Source: CAYNHQ01 sp964397255 (lineage in GTDB: Bacteria; Bdellovibrionota_G; JALEGL01; DATDPG01). From it: a stretch of DNA of 64,000 nt. The position numbers and the translations under genes were made by a program. Positions within the stretch are counted from its first letter, which is position 1. Every line of letters starts with the position of its first letter. The stretch spans positions 404,902 through 468,901 of the forward strand of contig CAYNHQ010000002.1 in assembly GCA_964397255.1 (NCBI GenBank), in the 5' to 3' direction. Below, one piece after another: positions 42,340 through 49,967 of the stretch. The notes under the pieces were generated by a model, which had not been told where the DNA came from, ran no database searches, and was given only the letters and a program-made list of their open reading frames with translations.

Positions 42340-44220
42340 TTGAAACCACTTCCGGCGATTCAGGAAATCGAGCCGTCGAAAATTTTTTGTAATGCGATCG
42401 TAGAAGAACGTCCTCGGGAAGCTCTTGCGAGCGTCGGTCCGGCGACCGGAGCAGGGATTTGGCTCGTCGACCGAAATATGCGGGTTCTTTGGATGAACAA
42501 AGAAATGGAAAGCATTTACGGGTCCCGAGCGGAAATTGAAGGAAAAAATTGCTTCAGCGCTTTTCGAAATCGGAGCTCCAAGTGCCCCGATTGCCTTCCC
42601 ACCAAGGCCTTTGAAACCAAAAATATCATGACCGGCTACATCAAGCGGGTGACCGCGGATGGAGTTCAGCGCTATTACCAATTGATTGAAGCTCCCATGT
42701 TCGACGAGAACAATGATGTCTCTCGTGTCATGGAAATTGTTCTGGACATTACCGAACGAGCCCGCCTGGAACAGTCACTCCGAACCTCTGAAGCGGAGTA
42801 TCGTGCGCTATTCGAACGTGCGGGAACTGCGGTTTCAGTCATCCGGCCCGACGGAATATTTGCCAAGGTCAATGATGTCTTCGAGGCTTTGAGCGGATAT
42901 CGTAAGGAAGAGCTGATTAACAAGGCCCATTATCTTCTTTTCGTCCATCCGAGAGATCGCGAAAGAATCGACGCCTACCACCGTGCCCGCCTGGTGGATT
43001 CGACCTCAGCTCCGGCTATTTATGAATTCTCCTTCGTGAACCGTTGGGGCGCCGAACGGACAGTCCATATTTCCGTCAGTGCGATGCCCAGCGGCGAACA
43101 AATTTCTTCCCTCATCGATTTAACGGATCAACGAAAATTGGAACAGGAGGTTCGAAGCAAGGAACAATTTCTTGCCAATATTCTCCGATACTCCGTCGAC
43201 GCCATTGTGGCCCTTGATGAAAACGGGCGTATCCGTTCCTGGAATCACGGGGCTGATCTTATGTTCGGTTACGGCCCGAGGGAAATGATTGGCAAGCGAT
43301 TTACCGCGATTCTGGCCGAAGAAGTTCGCAGGAGTCGCGAATTTAAAGAGGTTCAGGAGCAATTCCAAAAGAAAGGCTTCTTGCGAAACTATGTCGTTCC
43401 CGCCGTTACAAAAGATGAACGTCGAATCACGATCGAAATCACACGAACGGCGATCCGTGATGAGACGGGCAAAGACCTCGGGAGTTCGGCAATCATTCGT
43501 GACATCACTGAGAAGCTCCGCTCCGAACAAAGAATGATTCAGCAGGAAAAAATGCTGGCCCTGGGAGAACTTGCGGCAAGCCTCGCACATGAGGTCAAAA
43601 ATCCTCTCAATTCCATGGTGATCAACATGGAAGTCATGCGGGGGCATCTCGCAAATCTTTCAGGGAACACACAGGCGGCTCTTCAAAAATATCTAGATGT
43701 CCTCTCTTCCGAGGTACAGCGCCTAAACAAAGTCATGCGGGGGGTGCTCGATTTTGCTCGTCCGATTGAGGGTGATCTGGCAAAAGTCTCGCTGGAATCC
43801 ACACTTGAACATGTCATCGCGCTCGTCAATGCAGGAGCGCTTAAGAAAAAAATTAAGATTCGCCTGGCTATTGAAAAGAACCTTCCCGCCGTGGATGCGG
43901 TGGAAGACCATCTGAAACAAATTTTTCTCAATCTCATTCTCAACGCTTTTGAAGCGATGCCCAAAGGAGGGGCACTCATGATTTCGGCCGAACGAAATCA
44001 AGAAAACGGAATTACCTTAGAAATCAGCGACAATGGAATTGGAATTCCTCGAAAAAATTTGAACCGTATATTCGACCTTTATTTTTCAACCAAGGAGAAA
44101 GGAAGCGGCTTAGGTTTGGCTCTCGCTCAACGACTCATTCGTTCGATGGGGGGGACCATTCACGTCAAAAGCCGGGTAAAACATGGCACGAAATTCACCA
44201 TTACGCTCCCCACCAGCTGA
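42340..44220 (+). CDS. PAS-domain sensor histidine kinase (NtrB-like)
   Basis: A 626-residue kinase without transmembrane helices. GGAGG at 42331-42335 sits 4 bases before TTG 42340, which decides the start. Three PAS domains lie at about 35-140, 148-265 and 280-395; the first has C..CPDC (residues about 71-84), a pattern frequent in deltaproteobacterial PAS kinases. The HisKA His is H417 in SLAHEVKNPLNSM. The ATPase domain has N (NLILNAFEAM), GIGIP, F (DLYFSTKEKGSGLGLAL) boxes. It overlaps the NtrC-type regulator by 38 bases, so the two form a cytosolic two-component system with unknown signal. Confidence 0.95.
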   Translation: MKPLPAIQEIEPSKIFCNAIVEERPREALASVGPATGAGIWLVDRNMRVLWMNKEMESIYGSRAEIEGKNCFSAFRNRSSKCPDCLPTKAFETKNIMTGYIKRVTADGVQRYYQLIEAPMFDENNDVSRVMEIVLDITERARLEQSLRTSEAEYRALFERAGTAVSVIRPDGIFAKVNDVFEALSGYRKEELINKAHYLLFVHPRDRERIDAYHRARLVDSTSAPAIYEFSFVNRWGAERTVHISVSAMPSGEQISSLIDLTDQRKLEQEVRSKEQFLANILRYSVDAIVALDENGRIRSWNHGADLMFGYGPREMIGKRFTAILAEEVRRSREFKEVQEQFQKKGFLRNYVVPAVTKDERRITIEITRTAIRDETGKDLGSSAIIRDITEKLRSEQRMIQQEKMLALGELAASLAHEVKNPLNSMVINMEVMRGHLANLSGNTQAALQKYLDVLSSEVQRLNKVMRGVLDFARPIEGDLAKVSLESTLEHVIALVNAGALKKKIKIRLAIEKNLPAVDAVEDHLKQIFLNLILNAFEAMPKGGALMISAERNQENGITLEISDNGIGIPRKNLNRIFDLYFSTKEKGSGLGLALAQRLIRSMGGTIHVKSRVKHGTKFTITLPTS

Positions 44221-45604
44221 GCCTGAAGAGACCACATCGCGAAACCTTCCCGGGGGAAGAAAGCGAGTGCTCGTTGTGGACGACGAGGTTTCGGCGAAAA
44301 CCGGCCTCGCCGAACTCATCGGAAGTTGGGGATTCGACACCGAAGTGGCAGATGACGGCCGTACGGCACTTAACAAGATCGAATCTTTCCGACCTCAGAT
44401 CATTATTTCCGACCTTGTTATGCCGCGAATGGATGGATTGGCTTTACTGCGCAAAGTGGACAAAGAGGCGATCATTTTCGTTCTCCTCACGGCCCAAGGA
44501 ACCATTCACTCTGCGGTAGAGGCCATGAAGGACGGGGCTTACGATTACTTGACCAAGCCCGTCGATATCGTGCGACTCAAAAGCATCTTAGAGAGAGTTT
44601 CCTCCATGTTGGACCGAGAAGACGAAGTAAAGCGATTGCGCCGTGAGCTTCGTCAGCTTGGCTCATTCGGCCAGCTCATCGGCACAACTCCCGCAATGCA
44701 GGAACTTTTCCAGCAAATGGAAATGGCTGCTCCTAGTACTGCCTCGATTTTAATTTCAGGTGCAAGTGGTACGGGAAAGGAGCTGGTCGCACGGGCGATC
44801 CATGACATGAGCCCGCGGAATTCCGGGCCTTTTGTACCCATCAATTGCGCCGCTATTCCCGCTACTCTTCTTGAAAGCGAGCTTTTCGGGCATGAAAAGG
44901 GTTCCTTTACGGGCGCGGTGAAAACAAAAGAGGGATGTTTTGAACTGGCAAGTAAGGGAACCATTTTTCTCGATGAAATCGCCACAATGGCGATGGATCT
45001 CCAAAGCAAACTTCTTCGTGTTTTGGAAAACGGAACGTTCCGCCGAATCGGTGGAAAAGAAGAACTTCACGCAGATGTTCGACTCATCGCCGCTTCGAAT
45101 CTTGAATTTGAAGATGCGATTGATCAAGGGCTTTTTCGAGAAGATCTCTACTACCGTCTCAATGTATTTCGGCTACGCCTTCCGTTGTTGAGAAACAGGG
45201 TGGGAGATATTCCTCTTTTGGCTCAACATTTTGTGGAAGAATTTGCGAAAAAAAATAATCGAAACGTTCGAAGCATTCATCCCGACGCGATGATGATTCT
45301 TCGCGAACATCACTGGAACGGAAATGTTCGTGAATTAAAAAACACGATCGAACGGGCAGTGATTGTCGCTCGAACTCGAACGGTCGAGCCTGAGGATCTT
45401 CCAGAATCGGTTAAGTCACGCCCCAGCGGTGGGCCCACACTCACGTTTCCGGTCGGGATGAATCTCGAGGACATCGAAAAAGAGATGATCCTTCGAACAC
45501 TCGACCTGACAGGGGGAAACAAGACGGAAACCGCGCAGAGCCTCGGACTGAGCCTGAAAACTCTCCACAACAAACTCAATCGCTACCGCCTTCGTAATCG
45601 GTAA
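44183..45604 (+). CDS. NtrC-family sigma-54-dependent response regulator
   Basis: A 473-residue regulator: receiver domain (about 28-145) with VVDDE and phosphoacceptor D77 in SDLVMPRMDG; AAA+ domain with Walker A GASGTGKE (193-200), the sigma-54 contact loop GSFTGA (240-245; Ser in place of the first Ala, a known variant), Walker B TIFLDEIA; and a C-terminal Fis-type HTH (NKTETAQSLGLSLKTLHNKL). GTG 44267 after a GGGGGAAG is another possible start. Phosphorylated, it should activate sigma-54 promoters; one lies 213 bases after its stop. Confidence 0.97.
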   Translation: MARNSPLRSPPAEPEETTSRNLPGGRKRVLVVDDEVSAKTGLAELIGSWGFDTEVADDGRTALNKIESFRPQIIISDLVMPRMDGLALLRKVDKEAIIFVLLTAQGTIHSAVEAMKDGAYDYLTKPVDIVRLKSILERVSSMLDREDEVKRLRRELRQLGSFGQLIGTTPAMQELFQQMEMAAPSTASILISGASGTGKELVARAIHDMSPRNSGPFVPINCAAIPATLLESELFGHEKGSFTGAVKTKEGCFELASKGTIFLDEIATMAMDLQSKLLRVLENGTFRRIGGKEELHADVRLIAASNLEFEDAIDQGLFREDLYYRLNVFRLRLPLLRNRVGDIPLLAQHFVEEFAKKNNRNVRSIHPDAMMILREHHWNGNVRELKNTIERAVIVARTRTVEPEDLPESVKSRPSGGPTLTFPVGMNLEDIEKEMILRTLDLTGGNKTETAQSLGLSLKTLHNKLNRYRLRNR

Positions 45605-45816
45605 GAGGTAATTTTTGCGCAACTCACTCTTCTTTGGCGCAAAGAGTCCGTAAAAATAACTCACGAAAAGTTAATTCATGTATTTTTTACATGACAGATA
45701 CCATTAAACGAGTATTTTTTACGTGAACTTGTTGATATTCCGAAAAAATTCTTTTCAATCTAGTAGATATTTATTTAATTCCAGGGTATTAACTTTCCCA
45801 TCGGAGCTAAATTTCG

Positions 45817-45833
45817 TTGGCATAAGTAATGCT
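45817..45833 (+). promoter_or_regulatory. Sigma-54 promoter (-24/-12)
   Basis: TTGGCATAAGTAATGCT matches the TGGCAC-N5-TTGCW consensus with GG at 45819-45820 and GC at 45831-45832, separated by exactly 10 bases, the spacing required for sigma-54. The expected start is near 45844. It lies between the stop of the NtrC-type gene (45604) and the ncRNA, the natural target of that regulator. The 213-base stretch 45605-45816 holds no gene and would have room for enhancer sites, none of which I can define. Confidence 0.75.
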
Positions 45834-45843
45834 TGATGGATTT

Positions 45844-46038
45844 AGCTCTAGGTTCTTTTATATTTCGAGGTTTCTGCGCAGATCGGGTTGGGGCCACCTC
45901 ATTTCCCCCTACTAATGGTTCTAACCCACCATGATTTGCATACCTAGCTTCGGTTAGGCAGGGACTTTCGAGAATAGCACCTCAAGCGGGGAACATTCTT
46001 CCCTCCTTCACGTTTCTCTGCTTGAGGTGCTTTTTTTT
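45844..46038 (+). ncRNA. Candidate structured small RNA under sigma-54 control
   Basis: The region from the sigma-54 start to the terminator has no sensible ORF but clear RNA structure. GGGTTGGGG (45885-45893) can pair with CCCC and AACCC (45905-45925); CCTAGC-TTCG-GTTAGG (45943-45958) is a stable UUCG hairpin; and a terminator follows. Length is about 195 nt. Its place just after a kinase/NtrC pair resembles cbrA-cbrB-crcZ of Pseudomonas, but no A-rich Hfq-type motifs are seen. I considered 6S RNA, which cannot be excluded by eye. Confidence 0.55.
45977..46038 (+). terminator. Rho-independent terminator of the candidate ncRNA
   Basis: An 11-bp perfect stem (GCACCTCAAGC at 45977-45987 and GCTTGAGGTGC at 46020-46030) with a 32-base loop is followed directly by eight T. 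The loop itself contains GGGAACATTCTTCCC. The 3' part is duplicated at 47304-47360. Confidence 0.75.
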
Positions 46039-46048
46039 GTGCGCTGTT
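45989..46048. repeat. Direct repeat, left copy, flanking the AAA ATPase gene
   Basis: This 60-base segment (GGGAACATTCTTCCCTCC to GTGCGCTGTT) recurs at 47304-47360 with only a change around the stem (GAGGTG in the left copy, GGG in the right). The stop codon of the ATPase gene begins at the right edge of this copy (46047-46049). Confidence 0.85.
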
Positions 46049-47225
46049 AGACCCAGCCGGAAAAAAGAGTCTGGTAATCTACCACCCGAATCCGATCCTT
46101 CTCATAAAATCGATCGAAGCGCGGGGACTGAACCAATTGCAGAGACCATTTCGGTTTCAGAAGTCTCGTGAAATGGACCAGATCCTTCGTGGGTTGTTTC
46201 TCTCCCGACTTGCATTCAAGAAGCATCCAAGGAACTTGATCTCTTGTCACAACAAAATCCACTTCCCGGCCGTCCTTATTGCGCAGAAAGTGAAGATCAA
46301 ATTCCCCCTGCGCCGAATCGGTCCAGTAGTGACAGGCTTTAAGCAGATGAAGCGCGGTGAGATTTTCCAAACGTTTCGCCATCAATGTCTTCGGAATTTG
46401 AATCAGGTCGTAAAGATATAACTTGGGCTCCGAACGGATCATTCGTGAGAGCTTTTTGGAGTAGGGCCGGACCGTAAAACAAAAATAGAGCGTATCAAGG
46501 ACCTGCATCCAGCTTCGAATGGTCCCGTAGGCCTTTCCCACCTCCTCGTGCAACGAATGGACCGACAACAATGATCCCACCCGTTCCGGAAGGAGCGCGA
46601 TGAGATTTCGAAATGCGTGGAGATCGGAAATGTTTAAGAAGTCGCGCGTGTCTTCCATGACCAGTCGGTCCAGACGTAGCCGGCTCCAGCGATGGCCTTC
46701 CTGCTCGCTCGCGGCGAGCAAAGGCTCGGGAAAACCGCTCAAATGTAACAGCGACGCCCAATCAAACGAAGCGGTGAGCTTCTCAAAGAGATGATCCGGA
46801 GAAGGAGGGGATGGTGTTTCGGCGACGGAAAAAGGATGTAAGCGATATGGGAAATAACGTCCCATCAGGCTGTCACTCCCTCGCCTAAAAAAATCCAGCC
46901 TCGCGCTTCCGGTGACGATGATCGGTATTTCGCCGGGTGCGGGATCGTAAATTCCCTTCAAGCGAAGCTTCCATTTTCGGTCTTTATGAATTTCGTCCAA
47001 AACAATCGGACCGGGACCTCGCACGGCAATGGCTTTCGACGGAGATTTCATCCAAGTGAGGCGAAATTCATCCTGGTCGAAAAGAAAGTAATTTTGAGGA
47101 GACTGGAGATTCGCCTTGGCAAGGGTAGATTTTCCGACTTGGCGGGGCCCGGACACGAACGCCATCTTGCGCTTAGCTAACGCGTCGTTCACGATCGTCC
47201 GAGATAAATAGCGCTCGATCTGCAT
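46047..47225 (-). CDS. AAA ATPase with DUF4143 domain
   Basis: A 392-residue protein of the AAA_14/DUF4143 family: N-terminal ATPase with FVSGPRQVGKSTLAKANL (Walker A), IVLDEIHK (Walker B) and VTGSARLDFFRRG (sensor), then a C-terminal domain with nuclease-like D...ECK pattern (GREVDFVVTRDQ, LLECKSGEK). These proteins are often mobile and of unknown role. The start chosen is ATG 47225; a strong promoter and operator lie just upstream. It stands between two copies of a terminator segment, so it is most likely an insertion. Confidence 0.92.
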   Translation of the reverse strand: MQIERYLSRTIVNDALAKRKMAFVSGPRQVGKSTLAKANLQSPQNYFLFDQDEFRLTWMKSPSKAIAVRGPGPIVLDEIHKDRKWKLRLKGIYDPAPGEIPIIVTGSARLDFFRRGSDSLMGRYFPYRLHPFSVAETPSPPSPDHLFEKLTASFDWASLLHLSGFPEPLLAASEQEGHRWSRLRLDRLVMEDTRDFLNISDLHAFRNLIALLPERVGSLLSVHSLHEEVGKAYGTIRSWMQVLDTLYFCFTVRPYSKKLSRMIRSEPKLYLYDLIQIPKTLMAKRLENLTALHLLKACHYWTDSAQGEFDLHFLRNKDGREVDFVVTRDQVPWMLLECKSGEKQPTKDLVHFTRLLKPKWSLQLVQSPRFDRFYEKDRIRVVDYQTLFSGWV

Positions 47226-47235
47226 ACGGCAAACT

Positions 47236-47271
47236 ATCATAGAACTGATAATTAGACGCGTCAAATTATCA
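47236..47271 (-). promoter_or_regulatory. Promoter and 26-bp near-palindromic operator of the AAA ATPase gene
   Basis: On the minus strand TTGACG (47264-47259) and TATGAT (47241-47236) are 17 bases apart. The predicted start is near 47229, only a few bases before ATG 47225, so the mRNA may be almost leaderless. TGATAATT (47246-47253) and AATTATCA (47264-47271), centred on ACGCGT, form a near-perfect palindrome over the -35 and spacer. Confidence 0.6.
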
Positions 47272-47303
47272 ATTGACTGATAACTGGACGACTGTCATTT
47301 AAA

Positions 47304-47360
47304 GGGAACATTCTTCCCTCCTTCACGTTTCTCTGCTTGGGCTTTTTTTTGTGCGCTGTT
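47304..47360. repeat. Direct repeat, right copy, flanking the AAA ATPase gene
   Basis: This is the second copy of the segment at 45989-46048. The left arm of the terminator stem is absent here, and the right arm is cut to GCTTGGG, so the hairpin is lost while the eight T remain. The copy encodes the last 12 codons of the SRPBCC gene (stop at 47323). Confidence 0.85.
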
Positions 47361-47772
47361 CGGCGCGGAGGCGGAATTCGTCAAGGGTTTTGGGAAGAGT
47401 TTGTTCCACCAATGCGGCGACGACGAAATTGGGAACAAGGCCTTTCATTTCCACTTCAATTTCATACGTCGCTTCAGTTTCTTTTCCTCTTGCTTTTAAT
47501 TTCCACGCTCCCGTATTTTTCTTCATGAAATCTCCTTCGCGGAGTTTCCAAGAAAGACGAGAAGGAGGGGCTTCAGTCAGTTCCAATGTGTAATGAATCT
47601 TTTTAATCAGATCGGCTTCGAACTCCACCACTTTCATCGACTTTCCATTTTCCAAAAGTTTGGTGTCGGAGACAGAGGAAAGAAACTCAGGATAGGATTC
47701 ATAATCTCGGATGACTTTGAAAAATTGGTCCGGCGTCGCTTTAATAACGATCTTCTTTGTAACTTTTGCCAT
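47323..47772 (-). CDS. SRPBCC (polyketide cyclase/START-like, COQ10-RatA type) protein
   Basis: A 149-residue protein of the START-like fold: VTKKIVIKATPDQFFKVIRD, YESYPEFLSSVSDTKLL and a final long helix (VEQTLPKTLDEFRLRAEQR). The family includes COQ10 and RatA, which bind hydrophobic ligands or the ribosome. ATG 47772 overlaps the recG stop as TAATG. The last residues (KKSPSRET) come from the duplicated terminator segment and probably differ from the original end. Confidence 0.88.
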   Translation of the reverse strand: MAKVTKKIVIKATPDQFFKVIRDYESYPEFLSSVSDTKLLENGKSMKVVEFEADLIKKIHYTLELTEAPPSRLSWKLREGDFMKKNTGAWKLKARGKETEATYEIEVEMKGLVPNFVVAALVEQTLPKTLDEFRLRAEQRTKKSPSRET

Positions 47773-49967
47773 TAGCCTACCCGCACCAAAGAAATTTTTT
47801 CTCCCCAATGGGTATCCAGCACCCATGAAAGGTGCTGATGTCCGGCTGCTTTCAAATCTGGATCGGATTCAATCAGGCGAAATGCCTCTTGGCGAGCCGC
47901 CTCTAAAAGATCGAGGTCGCGTGGAAAGTTGGCGACGCGAAACGACGGAAACCCTGACTGCGCCACACCGAAGAAATCTCCCGGGCCCCGCAAACGGAGA
48001 TCTTCTTCGGCCAAAAGAAAACCGTCATGAATGCTCGCAAATGTTCGAAGACGCTCATACGCCAACTTTGAAATGCCCGCCGGACGAATGAGAAAACAAA
48101 ATGAACGCTCGCTTCCCCTTCCCACTCTTCCCCGAAGTTGATGCAATTGTGAGAGACCAAAACGCTCGGGATGCTCAATCACCATCACAGTCGCATTCGC
48201 CACATCAATTCCGACTTCAATCACCGTCGTCGAAACAAGAATTTGGATTTCTCCTTTTTCAAAGAGTGACATCACTCTTCCTTTCTCCTCCGCCGGCATT
48301 TGTCCATGAACTAATGTAACTTTGAATTCAGGAAAAATATTTTCGCGAAGCTCTCGCTCCATATTTGTCGCGTCCTTCGCAGGAAGATGTTCCGACTCCT
48401 CGACCAGAGGATAGACCACATAGGCCTGGCGCCCCTCTCCCACCTCCTTTCGAACTGCCTCATAGACACGGGCCCTTTCCTTGTCGGCGAAGATTTTCGT
48501 TTCAATTGGCTTTCGTCCCTTAGGAAGCTCATCCAAAAGAGACACATCGAGATCGCCGTAAAGTGTGAGCGCGAGTGTTCTCGGAATGGGCGTAGCCGAC
48601 ATTACCAATACATCCGGCTCGACTCCCTTGGAGCGGAGCACCGCTCGTTGCCGGACCCCGAAGCGATGCTGTTCATCGACAACCACCAATCCTAGTTTCG
48701 AAAAGTTCACTTTCTCTTCGAGAAGCGCATGTGTACCGACGACAAAATCGAGTTCACCTTCTAAAAGAGCTTCGAGAACCGGCTTCCGCTCGGCCATCGA
48801 ATGCCGTCCCAAGAGTGTAGCCACACGGATCCCCGCCTTTTCTCCCCAGCGAGTCAGTGTCCGGCCATGTTGATCGGCCAGAATTTCGGTGGGCACCATA
48901 AAAGCGACTTGATAGCCGTGGTCAATCGCTACCAAGCCGGCCAAAAAGGCGACGATCGTCTTTCCACTTCCGACGTCGCCCTGCAGCAATCGGTTCATCG
49001 GATGCTCGGCCGCCATATCTTTCCGAATGTTTTCCAGGATTCGCTTTTGTGCCGACGTTAATTCGAAAGGAAGATTCGACATCATCTGATCGTAACGAGG
49101 AGCTGCGCGATTAAATGAAATACCTGGACGCTTTGTAAGCTTTCGTTTTCTAAGTCCAAGTGAAAGACAATAGAAAAAAAGTTCTTCAAAGGATAGGGAA
49201 CGCTCCGCTTCCGATCGTCGGTCGGGAATGGGCAATGTGGAAGGTTGGTGGAGTTCGCGAATGGCCCGCCAGGGAGGCATGAGGTCAAATTTTTTGCAGA
49301 CCTCGGTGGGGATGACACAACTTCTCCGGTCCCCATATGCCGAAACTACTCCGAATTGAATCTTACGAAGCGTCTTTTGGTAAATGGCGCCCACTTCGCG
49401 ATAAACCGGGACAATTTTCCCAAAACTGAGTGAATCGATTTTCCCCTGTGACACTTCGAAGTCAGGGTGGTGCATTTCGATTTGATTTCGGTACCGCTGA
49501 ACTTTCCCACAGACAATCAGCTTTTGGTCTCGTTTGATTCTTTGTTCGAGTGTACCTGAGAGAAAACGAAACCATTTGAGCTTGATCGTTCCTGTGCCGT
49601 CATTCAGCGTAACCTCAAAAACGCGACGGCGTAGGCCCCGGTAAAACGCCACGCCCGCAAATACGACGTTTCCAAAAACAATCGCCTGCGTTCCTTCCGT
49701 CAGGTCGCCGATCGATGTCACTTTCCGCCGATCTTCGTAACGCGTCGGAAAGAACATGAGAAGATCCTCCACTCTCTCGATGTCAGCTTTTTTAAAACGC
49801 TCCGCAAGTGCCGGACCCACTCCTTTTACATACTGAACATTTTTTTTGAGATCATTCGCCGAGTCTTTGAGCCGTTCAATGCTCGGCATCAAATGTTCTT
49901 CGGAAAGAAATTGGGGTCGGGGAAGCCGCGGAGAAGGAACTCGATCGGCGTTCGCTCTTGTTTCCAT
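47772..49967 (-). CDS. recG: ATP-dependent DNA helicase RecG
   Basis: A 731-residue branch-migration helicase that remodels stalled forks. The N-terminal wedge/OB domain (about 60-250) has KGVGPALAERFKK; the helicase motifs are LLQGDVGSGKTIVAFLA, DEQHRFGVRQR, VMSATPIPRTLAL, ATVMVIEHPERFGLSQLHQLRGRVGRG. The start ATG overlaps the carB stop as TAATG. Confidence 0.97.
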   Translation of the reverse strand: METRANADRVPSPRLPRPQFLSEEHLMPSIERLKDSANDLKKNVQYVKGVGPALAERFKKADIERVEDLLMFFPTRYEDRRKVTSIGDLTEGTQAIVFGNVVFAGVAFYRGLRRRVFEVTLNDGTGTIKLKWFRFLSGTLEQRIKRDQKLIVCGKVQRYRNQIEMHHPDFEVSQGKIDSLSFGKIVPVYREVGAIYQKTLRKIQFGVVSAYGDRRSCVIPTEVCKKFDLMPPWRAIRELHQPSTLPIPDRRSEAERSLSFEELFFYCLSLGLRKRKLTKRPGISFNRAAPRYDQMMSNLPFELTSAQKRILENIRKDMAAEHPMNRLLQGDVGSGKTIVAFLAGLVAIDHGYQVAFMVPTEILADQHGRTLTRWGEKAGIRVATLLGRHSMAERKPVLEALLEGELDFVVGTHALLEEKVNFSKLGLVVVDEQHRFGVRQRAVLRSKGVEPDVLVMSATPIPRTLALTLYGDLDVSLLDELPKGRKPIETKIFADKERARVYEAVRKEVGEGRQAYVVYPLVEESEHLPAKDATNMERELRENIFPEFKVTLVHGQMPAEEKGRVMSLFEKGEIQILVSTTVIEVGIDVANATVMVIEHPERFGLSQLHQLRGRVGRGSERSFCFLIRPAGISKLAYERLRTFASIHDGFLLAEEDLRLRGPGDFFGVAQSGFPSFRVANFPRDLDLLEAARQEAFRLIESDPDLKAAGHQHLSWVLDTHWGEKISLVRVG

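Noticed and set aside
44183..45604. Regulator defective for sigma-54 because its loop reads GSFTGA
   Set aside because: GSFTGA is a known functional variant in NtrC-family proteins and other motifs are intact.
49082..49336. Small ORFs antisense or in other frames within recG, carB, lepA and similar genes
   Set aside because: They are shadows of long conserved genes, with biased composition and no start signals.
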